From positions 328,528-350,488 of the forward strand of contig KZ111166.1 in NCBI GenBank assembly GCA_002077045.2: DNA of 21,961 nucleotides, given 5' to 3'. The notes below the pieces were generated by a model. It was not told the origin of the DNA, did not search any database, and was given only the letters and a program-made list of their open reading frames with translations. Below are positions 10,112 through 16,062 of this stretch, one piece after another (the stretch's first letter is position 1; the number at the start of each line of letters is the position of its first letter). A program made the position numbers and the translations under genes. This stretch comes from Rachicladosporium sp. CCFEE 5018 (lineage: Eukaryota; Ascomycota; Dothideomycetes; Cladosporiales; Cladosporiaceae).

Positions 10112-10450
10112 TTACGACCGATCTCTGTTCTTCCCGAGTTGGCCTCCTGCTTCGTAGTGTGCTCGACTTTCAACGACGTTAGTAAAGCACAGGAAGAAGA
10201 GCACGAGCTATAGGTATCAATGAATGACTTACGACTTCTCGCTCATCTCAGGTAGCTTTTTGCCTTCAATGCGCACCAAAGAGTCTTCAATTATGCCGAT
10301 ATGCCCTCTCAAAGTCTGATCGAGTTCGTTCTGGCGTGCTTCGAACTCCTCGAGATTATAGTCATGGAGGGACTTGAGATAGTAGGTTGCGCCGCCAATG
10401 GCACCTAGATTGAGCAGACCGAGGATCGAAGATGGGGAGCGGAACGCCAT
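10112..10450 (-). CDS. Small single-pass membrane/coiled-coil protein, copy A (two exons)
   Basis: Predicted exon 1 is 10450-10233 and exon 2 is 10166-10112 (minus strand), giving 90 residues. The intron (10232-10167, 66 nt) has donor GTAAGT, a perfect TACTAAC branch site and acceptor AAAG. Read without splicing, the frame ends at a TAA inside the donor. Splicing instead adds RAHYEAGGQLGKNRDRS before a stop at 10114-10112. Copy B has the same intron length and position and a matching 17-residue tail, which supports the model. A hydrophobic segment lies at about residues 9-25 (ILGLLNLGAIGGATYYL). A charged, probably helical or coiled-coil part follows at about 28-66 (LHDYNLEEFEARQNELDQTL). The start at 10450 is preferred because the upstream in-frame part is poorly conserved. 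Family not recognised; a small mitochondrial or ER membrane protein would fit. Confidence 0.72.
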
Positions 10451-10760
10451 TGCGAAGGATGTATCGAATGAAGACGGTCTGCAGGTAGCTTTGGCTGGAT
10501 TTTGCTGATCTCTAGATGTTCGATTCCCCGGCTTGTGTTGCATTGACTTCGATCAACGGTGGATTTCAGAAGGACTGGGGAGGTTTGATAGAGATGGAAT
10601 ACTGACTTATCCCAGATTAGTGAAGCAGGGAAGACAGTAGTCTAGCTTAGAATATATACTACATCTACTTGTCAATGGATGATGCCGTCTGATGAAGCCT
10701 ATCGTGCCACCTTCGTCATCGAGATCGCCATCTACCCTGGACGCGATCGGAGGCCACCAG

Positions 10761-10770
10761 ACGCGACGCG
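10761..10770. promoter_or_regulatory. Tandem ACGCG (MCB-like) element, copy A
   Basis: ACGCGACGCG lies about 112 bases before the polymerase eta ATG, and copy B has it at nearly the same distance (15941-15950). It resembles the MluI cell-cycle box core (ACGCG) bound by MBF upstream of replication and repair genes. A further ACGCGATC lies at 10741. Function is inferred from motif and conservation only. Confidence 0.35.
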
Positions 10771-10848
10771 ATTAATGCATATTGACTACACCAGAATCCG
10801 ACGAAACACTGATGCTTGCGATCTCAAGCGAAGTCAGAGGAATCCAAC

Positions 10849-10860
10849 ATGGCCGACTAG
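10849..10860 (+). promoter_or_regulatory. Three-codon upstream ORF before polymerase eta, copy A
   Basis: ATGGCCGACTAG encodes Met-Ala-Asp-stop and ends 21 bases before the main ATG. The four codons and the spacing are unchanged in copy B (16030-16041). If transcription starts upstream, it would lower initiation at the main ATG. Confidence 0.45.
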
Positions 10861-10881
10861 ACACGGACTCTGCGGGACGTT

Positions 10882-11491
10882 ATGTCCTCCCAAGTACCCC
10901 CCTTCGCCTCCTCCCCCGCCTCCACCCTGTCCCCCTCTACCCGCCGCAAACGCCGCAGTAAATTCACCTACAAGCATCTCTCCACTTTCTCCTTCTCCTC
11001 TACTTCCTCGCCATTCCGGGTGATAGCGCACATCGACCTCGATGCCTTCTATGCGCAATGCGAGGGCGTGCGACTCGGCCTGGAACCTACAGTACCGCTT
11101 GCAGTGCAGCAATGGCAGGGTCTTATCGCCATCAACTATCCTGCGCGGGCGTTTGGGCTGAATAGGCATGTCACTATCACGGAAGCGAAGGAGAAGTGTC
11201 CCGAGATCATCTGCCAGCATGTCGCGACTTGGAAGGAGGGAGATACGGAGTGGAGCTATAGCGACGATGCTTTCAAAGAGATCGCGATCAGGAAAGTGAG
11301 TCTGGATCCGTATCGACTGGAGTGTAGGAAGATCTTGGCGACGATCAAGGGTTTTCTGCCAGCGGACAAGCAGAAGGTGGAGAAGGCTAGCATCGACGAG
11401 GTGTTTCTGGACCTCTCAGCACAGGTCCACGGCATTATGCTGGAGCGATATCCTGAGATCCGAGGTCCGCCACCTTACGACGATCCGTCTG
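10882..11491 (+). CDS. RAD30: DNA polymerase eta, copy A (5' part, cut by assembly gap)
   Basis: The first 203 codons of a Y-family translesion polymerase are present; the reading frame is open up to the N run and nothing after the gap continues it. The catalytic acidic residues are visible: IDLDAFYAQCE (D52, D54, E61) and SIDEVFLD (D172, E173). The VQQWQGLIAINYPARAFGLNR block is typical of eta rather than kappa. Compared with copy B there is one amino-acid change (F45 versus L45). The nucleotide differences, about nineteen by eye, lie mostly in the first ~175 bases. Whether the rest of this copy exists cannot be told from the window. Confidence 0.9.
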
Positions 11492-11591
11492 NNNNNNNNN
11501 NNNNNNNNNNNNNNNNNNNNNNNNNNNNNNNNNNNNNNNNNNNNNNNNNNNNNNNNNNNNNNNNNNNNNNNNNNNNNNNNNNNNNNNNNNN
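11492..11591. other. Assembly gap of 100 N
   Basis: Exactly 100 undetermined bases, the conventional placeholder for a scaffold join of unknown size. The left flank stops inside polymerase eta codon 204 and the right flank starts 35 bases before the second glycosyltransferase ATG. Open frames that read through it are artefacts. Confidence 0.99.
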
Positions 11592-11626
11592 CGGCTGTCA
11601 GCTAGAGAATTGAGCGCCACACAATA

Positions 11627-12859
11627 ATGCTGGCCCGCGGCGCGCGGTCTAATACTCTCTTGATCCTGCTAACATTGAGCCTTGTGTCTTTATACTTTTA
11701 CCACAAGCATAGTGGGATACCTTCCGTGCGGACGACTCTGCGCGATCCGTATGAGCATAACGATCACAGCGATGCGGTCGGCACTTCGGTAGCTCTCCCA
11801 CCCAGTAATGGAACCCTCGGTTTCGGTGCCATCTACGCGGTCTCTGCACCTGGGTCTACAAGGAAAGGAAGGCTAGCTCAGGCAGCTGCTGTAACAGGAC
11901 TTGAGTTGACGATCCCTGATCTCCCTACCTGGACAGACAAAGATGTGGACGACTTTCGGTGGCACAATAAGAGCGAATCGCTGGTGCTGGTCGGCACAGC
12001 AAAGGCATGGTTGAGCCATCATGTGGTGCTCAGGGCCTTCTTGGAGAGTGACGCGCAGACTGCCCTAATTATAGAGGATGACGTGGACTGGGACATCCGG
12101 TTGCGGACGACCCAAGTGCCATTGGCGCAGCAGGCGGCAAGGTCACTGGGCGCACTGAGGACTGGGAAGCGGCCGCCGTACGACCCTGTGGAGCAGCCTT
12201 GGGGATCGGACCAAGACTGGGACCTCCTCTATCTCGGCCACTGCGGCGACTATCTAAACGACGTCCTTTGGGGTGTAGGTGTCGGACATCACCATCCTTC
12301 AGATTTGGCAAAACTGGATCACGTACTGTACGGCGACCCCACGATGCCGCATCGCACGGATTTGCACCCATTCACGGCCTCCTTCTTGACCTCGCTTGTC
12401 GTTTCCGAGCAGACGCGAGTGCTGCACCACTCTGTCTGGCCTCTCTGCACCTTTGGCTACGCCATCACCCGCCGCACAGCTGAGCGCCTCCTCAAGGACA
12501 TTGCGCCTCCGCACGAGGACCCTGCTCGACACATTACCGCTTACGATGCGGCGATTCTTACAGCCTGTCGAGACGGACAGCTGTACTGCTACACGCTCAC
12601 CCCTGAGGTGTTCCATCACATGGAAGGCGAGAGCCTGATCGCGGGTGAAGAGGAGAAGGCAAAGGAGCGCAAGATCGTACGGCCACCGGTTGACGCTGCT
12701 GGTTTGGAGCAAGTCAAGTATCGGAAGGAGACGAGCAATATTGGATGTGGATTTGCTTCTGGCGAGTTCTACTGGGAGGGAGATGAGGGGAAGTTGCAGT
12801 ACCTGCAAGACGAGGTTGTGGGACAAGGTAAGTGTCTGAAGGAGGGACGCTATCCCTGA
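11627..12859 (+). CDS. GT25-like glycosyltransferase, copy B
   Basis: An intact 410-residue frame, about 99% identical to copy A in protein. All functional hallmarks are retained: the N-terminal membrane anchor, the EDD acidic site at 150-152, the DWDLLYLGHCGDY block and the CTFGYAITRRTAERLL block. The four substitutions lie in the anchor (L22), the stem (P58), the early domain (E93) and near residue 260 (S260), none in a visible motif. Nucleotide differences are sparse in the middle of the gene and denser in the last ~150 bases, running into the diverged 3' flank. Only 35 bases of upstream sequence are visible before the gap, so its promoter is not seen. Confidence 0.85.
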   Translation: MLARGARSNTLLILLTLSLVSLYFYHKHSGIPSVRTTLRDPYEHNDHSDAVGTSVALPPSNGTLGFGAIYAVSAPGSTRKGRLAQAAAVTGLELTIPDLPTWTDKDVDDFRWHNKSESLVLVGTAKAWLSHHVVLRAFLESDAQTALIIEDDVDWDIRLRTTQVPLAQQAARSLGALRTGKRPPYDPVEQPWGSDQDWDLLYLGHCGDYLNDVLWGVGVGHHHPSDLAKLDHVLYGDPTMPHRTDLHPFTASFLTSLVVSEQTRVLHHSVWPLCTFGYAITRRTAERLLKDIAPPHEDPARHITAYDAAILTACRDGQLYCYTLTPEVFHHMEGESLIAGEEEKAKERKIVRPPVDAAGLEQVKYRKETSNIGCGFASGEFYWEGDEGKLQYLQDEVVGQGKCLKEGRYP

Positions 12860-13049
12860 TGACCAGTGTTGGAGTAAGGAAAGTAGCAGAGAGGGCATGA
12901 CTGTCCGGTGCACGCAAACCTATGGGTCCGCGGATCGGCGTACAAGATGGACACGGTACCACCTTGACTATGTACATCAAAAGCTGCAGACGGTCAGTTG
13001 TGCCGACTTCTGGCACATTGATTAGGCTCCCGGCACGCCGGGGTGTTTC

Positions 13050-13067
13050 AGCGGACTTGAGTCCGCT
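13050..13067. promoter_or_regulatory. Conserved CGG-N8-CCG palindrome, copy B
   Basis: Identical 18-base inverted repeat to that at 7896-7913, again followed by ACCGGTC. Its surroundings have many substitutions, so conservation of both arms stands out. Confidence 0.35.
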
Positions 13068-13615
13068 ACCGGTCAGAGCTCCGCTGAGCAGGATATGTGT
13101 CTTGGCGCCGAGTGCTCGATACAGAAACAATACTCGATGCGAGAAGAAGCCTCGATGCAGGAGCAGGCTCATTGCGGTGTTTGGCTTACGTCCGCGGGAA
13201 ACTCATGTGTCATCCGGGAGAAAGCGTGGCAGAAGAGTTTCGGAGGTCGAAGTAGAAGTGCAGTCTCGCATAAAACACAGGGCGAACCGTCGGTCTGTTG
13301 GTCTGCTTCCTCGCTAAGTTACAGGTTCCAGGCTGGCGAGCAAGGAGAGCAGAAACCTCGAGTACAAGATAGTACCCTGGTAAATCCAGCATGTGTAAAG
13401 AAATGCCGGTTCACATAGATGGTAAATATACTGTGCCACACGCGCAGTAGGATGACATGAAGTGCGGTCACTTTTGTGTTCCGGGATTGCAGCAGGCGCA
13501 ATCGTCCTGACGCTCCTTCCTGATTTCGATCACCTTCAAGCCGTTCTCATCATCGGGATCATACCTCAAGTAATGTGTCTCCGTGATCGGTGGTGCACCA
13601 CCTCAATAAGGCAAT

Positions 13616-14415
13616 CCGTTAGAACACTTCTCCCAACAGTCAGAAAGCGCCATGCCTCCCTTCAAACTCTCCAACAGGCTCGCTGTCCGCTCCCAAAACC
13701 TGCCCAGATCCACCGGATACATCGCGTCACCGTTCCAAGGCCCATCTTTTAGCTTCGCAGGTAACACCAATTCACGATCCCCAAACACGATTTCGATACA
13801 TGCTCTCGACTGAAAACACATGTCTGGCGATCCCCCACAGTGTCTCCGATCCCAGCTCCACGTGCTTTTGACACAACACCTAAACTTTACCATGCAAGCC
13901 GAGCCCTGCTTCCTTGATTCTAGCTTCTCAAAAGCCCTGCATCACGCCAAACAACGTGGTAGCCCAAACATTTTCCTTGCCGAGAAGCGGATTGCGTGCC
14001 AAAACGGTGACGAGTGTAAGGCTCTGCCGCGGGGAGCACGAGCATGGAAAGTCTGCTCCTCTCACCTCGCTTTGCATAACCTCGTGTGTCTAGCGAGATT
14101 GGGCCGGCAAGTGCAAGTGAGCGGACCGTGGCGCTGCCAGAGACTACTTGAATTTGTTGGCAGGTGTTGGCGCGTCATGAGATGCGTATGGTATCTCGCT
14201 TGCCGTCGAAGGCCGGGGTTGCAAGATCGGGATTTAAGGTGCTGAGACGCGATCTGGTTAAAGGGCATGCCACCCACCGAGCGTCGATCGCTTGACCGCA
14301 TACTTGGTCACAACAGGATTCGGTCTCTCGAACAGTTGATGTATGCTGGACTTCCGCGTATTCAGGAATTGATTCCACGACAATCGTAATACCATACATC
14401 GCCGACCTTACCAAG
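13616..14415 (-). pseudogene. Decayed minus-strand gene, copy B (candidate)
   Basis: The best-preserved island is the last one: minus-strand frame 13893-13616 with FGDRELVLPAKLKDGPW, GDAMYPVDLGRFWERTASLL and CSNGLPY, then a TGA at 13616-13618 where copy A reads Cys. Upstream islands are LPAAEPYTRH near 14020 and SVGGMPFNQIASQH...NPGLRRQA near 14205-14285. A possible first island is YGITIVVESIPEYAEV near 14350-14400; its weak partner in copy A is VLVINVSSIP. Frames change between islands. The acidic/aromatic composition of the last island looks like genuine protein, but I do not recognise the family and cannot tell a spliced gene from a decayed one. Confidence 0.33.
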
Positions 14416-14491
14416 TGGCGGTTCGCAAGACTGTGGATATTATATTTGTCTCGTCTGCACAGCAGCAAACTACAGCTACAAAACCAGTACC

Positions 14492-14986
14492 ATGTCGGAG
14501 TACACAAGACTTGACTGCACATGCTCGAGGCAGCCCGCATATGACCGTCGTCTTTGCTCCTCTTGTCGACAGAAGTACCAAGAGCGCCTCTTCGGGAGCT
14601 CTCAACCACAACAACGCTCGGCGAGCCCGCATATGTACGCCGACCCACACAGCACAAGTAGCTCTTCTCACCGGACTTCCCTCGATGAGCGAGGCTCTCG
14701 CAGCTCCACCCAACACTCAGCATATACTCTGCCAATTCGTCCGAACAAACGCTCGGAGTCGACATCTACTACATCCTCGATGAACTCATCGACAAGCTCA
14801 CTGCGATCAAGTCCACAAGTCTCGCGAGCATCGCTCGATCGATCGTACTCGCCTATGGCTGCCGGGTTCGCTAGGTTGGCGGCTCGAGGCAGCTCGGAGA
14901 GCGAGCGTACAGAGAGCGCCGGAAAGGGCGGCGGTTCAAGGGGTAGCTCGGATGCTGCCAGGAGGCTGTTCGAGGGCGCCGATTGA
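14492..14986 (+). CDS. Serine-rich protein with N-terminal cysteine motif, copy B (intact)
   Basis: A single-exon frame of 164 residues; function and family not recognised. The N-terminus has four cysteines in the pattern C9-x-C11-x10-C22-x2-C25 (LDCTCSRQP...RLCSSCRQKY), which could bind one zinc ion. The middle is low-complexity and rich in Ser, Gln, Arg and Thr, probably disordered, with many potential phosphorylation sites. A C-terminal part (SRASLDRSYSPMAAGFARLA, then SSDAARRLFEGAD) is closely kept in the broken copy A and may be the functional end. The ATG is matched in copy A. The gene converges on the small minus-strand gene 315 bases away. No signal peptide or membrane segment is visible. 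Antisense open frames of similar length lack the conserved features and were not chosen. Confidence 0.65.
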   Translation: MSEYTRLDCTCSRQPAYDRRLCSSCRQKYQERLFGSSQPQQRSASPHMYADPHSTSSSSHRTSLDERGSRSSTQHSAYTLPIRPNKRSESTSTTSSMNSSTSSLRSSPQVSRASLDRSYSPMAAGFARLAARGSSESERTESAGKGGGSRGSSDAARRLFEGAD

Positions 14987-15300
14987 AGCCTTGGTCACAA
15001 GGGGTCGAAGACAGAGTTTATCACCCTTCAACTCAACCGGCAGTATGGTGCGGCTTGTGCAAATATCGCGCACTGCTGGCCAAATGAGAAGCTCGGTCCT
15101 GTGCTAGAGGGATGCGGGGAGTCTTAGGCGTAGGGACCAGCCGCTAAGAACGTCCAAGACAGCACTGGCTGACACTCGCGGGGGCCGCTCAGCCGCAGCG
15201 GGCCAGGCAGAGGCAGCACAAGGAGACTTTCAGAGACGTGTAGGATGCAGTGGGCAAGCTGAGCGCAGGCATGGCGGAGCTGCCAAGAGCGACTGGCAAG
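14987..15300. other. Convergent spacer B
   Basis: A short spacer between the 3' ends of the serine-rich gene and the small minus-strand gene. It is GC-rich and purine-rich in parts. I see no gene, and it does not align convincingly with 9796-10111. Confidence 0.5.
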
Positions 15301-15639
15301 TTACGATCGGTCGTGATTCTGGCCCAGTTTGCCACCTGCTTCGTAGTGCGCCCGGCTGCGGTAGAAAATCAGTATAGTCCAGAGCGAAATGCGCAACTGT
15401 AGATATGAAGGAACGACTTACGATTTCTCGCTCATTTCAGGCAGCTTCTTGCCTTCGATCCGCACCAGCGAATCCTCGATGATGCCTATATGCCCTCTCA
15501 AAGTCTGGTCGAGTTCGTTCTGGCGTGCTTCGAACTCCTCGAGGTTGTAGTCGTGAAGGGACTTGAGGTAGTAGGTCGCACTACCGATGGCGCCCAGGTT
15601 GAGCAGGCCGAGGAGAGCGGCTGGTGAGCGGAACGACAT
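15301..15639 (-). CDS. Small single-pass membrane/coiled-coil protein, copy B (two exons)
   Basis: Predicted exon 1 is 15639-15422 and exon 2 is 15355-15301 (minus strand), giving 90 residues. The intron 15421-15356 is 66 nt, as in copy A, with donor GTAAGT, a CTGAT-type branch motif and acceptor GCAG. The second exon encodes RAHYEAGGKLGQNHDRS and ends in TAA; its likeness to copy A, despite strong divergence of the introns, is the main evidence for it. Residues 20-73 are nearly identical to copy A, with changes at the extreme N-terminus (SPAALL for SPSSIL). The hydrophobic segment is at about 9-25, followed by an acidic/Gln-rich helix. Function is not recognised. It is transcribed divergently from polymerase eta. 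Confidence 0.72.
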
Positions 15640-15940
15640 TGCGAGAGATGTATCTAACGACAACGATCGGCAGGTAGCTCTTGATGGGTTTCGCTGGGCT
15701 TCAGATGTTCGATCTTCGGCTCGTATCGTTTTCACTTCGAACAACGGTAGATTCCAGATCGACTGTGGAGGTTTGGTAGAGATGAGATACTGACTTATCC
15801 CAGGTTGGTGAAGCTGGATAGACAGTAGTCAGAAATGTAATATATACTACATGTATGTACTTGTCAATGGATGATGCCGTGTGAAGCCAATCGTGCCACC
15901 TTCGTCATCGAGATCGCCATCTACGCGATCAGAGGCTCAG

Positions 15941-15950
15941 ACGCGACGCG
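15941..15950. promoter_or_regulatory. Tandem ACGCG (MCB-like) element, copy B
   Basis: ACGCGACGCG again, 113 bases before the polymerase eta start, with GA/TTA context shared with copy A. It is an MBF-type site candidate by motif only. Confidence 0.35.
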
Positions 15951-16029
15951 ATTAGGGTATGTTGACTTCACTAGAATTCGACGGTAACACTACGCTCTAC
16001 GACCTGAGAAGAAGACGGAGGAATCTAGC

Positions 16030-16041
16030 ATGGCCGACTAG
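16030..16041 (+). promoter_or_regulatory. Three-codon upstream ORF before polymerase eta, copy B
   Basis: Met-Ala-Asp-stop, ending 21 bases before the main ATG exactly as in copy A, while neighbouring upstream bases have diverged. Confidence 0.45.
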
Positions 16042-16062
16042 ACACGGCCTCTGCGGGACGTC

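Larger units (their letters stand above)
10451..10881. promoter_or_regulatory. Head-to-head promoter of small protein gene and polymerase eta, copy A
   Basis: Start codons of the two divergent genes are 431 bases apart, so they very likely share a bidirectional promoter. Elements kept in copy B include ACTGACTTATCCCAG (about 10600), a TATA-like AATATATACT at 10651-10660, a stretch around 10700-10735 (starting CGTGCCACCTTCGTCATC) that is almost unchanged, and the ACGCG tandem at 10761-10770. Confidence 0.5.
6444..11491. repeat. Duplicated block, copy A (about 5.05 kb)
   Basis: This block is homologous, in the same order and orientation, to 11592-16672. It holds the GT25-like gene, the spacer with minus-strand coding debris, the serine-rich gene, the small minus-strand gene and the start of polymerase eta. 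The offset is 5148 at the glycosyltransferase and 5181 at polymerase eta, so the copies differ by small net indels. The right end of the visible homology coincides with the start of the N run. The left end at 6444 is only where the partner's sequence begins, so the true left limit is unknown. Confidence 0.95.
12860..14491. other. Spacer B between glycosyltransferase and serine-rich gene
   Basis: Counterpart of 7712-9304. The first 600 bases align with copy A at moderate identity, with many indels and no shared open frame. The middle part carries minus-strand coding-like islands, listed separately. An AT-rich TATA-like stretch (ATATTATATTTG) lies near 14437, about 50 bases before the serine-rich gene ATG, and is not preserved in copy A. 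Confidence 0.5.
15640..16062. promoter_or_regulatory. Head-to-head promoter of small protein gene and polymerase eta, copy B
   Basis: A 423-base divergent promoter, against 431 in copy A. Shared elements are ACTGACTTATCCCAG (about 15790), the TATA-like AATATATACT at 15839-15848, a well-preserved stretch near 15890-15922 and the ACGCG tandem. Sequence between these elements has changed more, consistent with functional constraint on them. Confidence 0.5.

Noticed and set aside
10882..11491. Assignment as DNA polymerase kappa (DinB-like)
   Set aside because: The WQGLIAINYPARAFGLNR block, the KVSLDPYR segment and, in copy B, the HDDYH-type UBZ fit polymerase eta (Rad30) better.
11435..11620. Open frames that run through the N run on both strands
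   Set aside because: Undetermined bases cannot contain a stop, so these frames are artefacts of the gap.
14175..14765. 196-codon minus-strand frame opposite the serine-rich gene
   Set aside because: Its part antisense to the serine-rich gene is a shadow and is not preserved in copy A. Only its 3' portion shows islike similarity, treated under the ghost gene.
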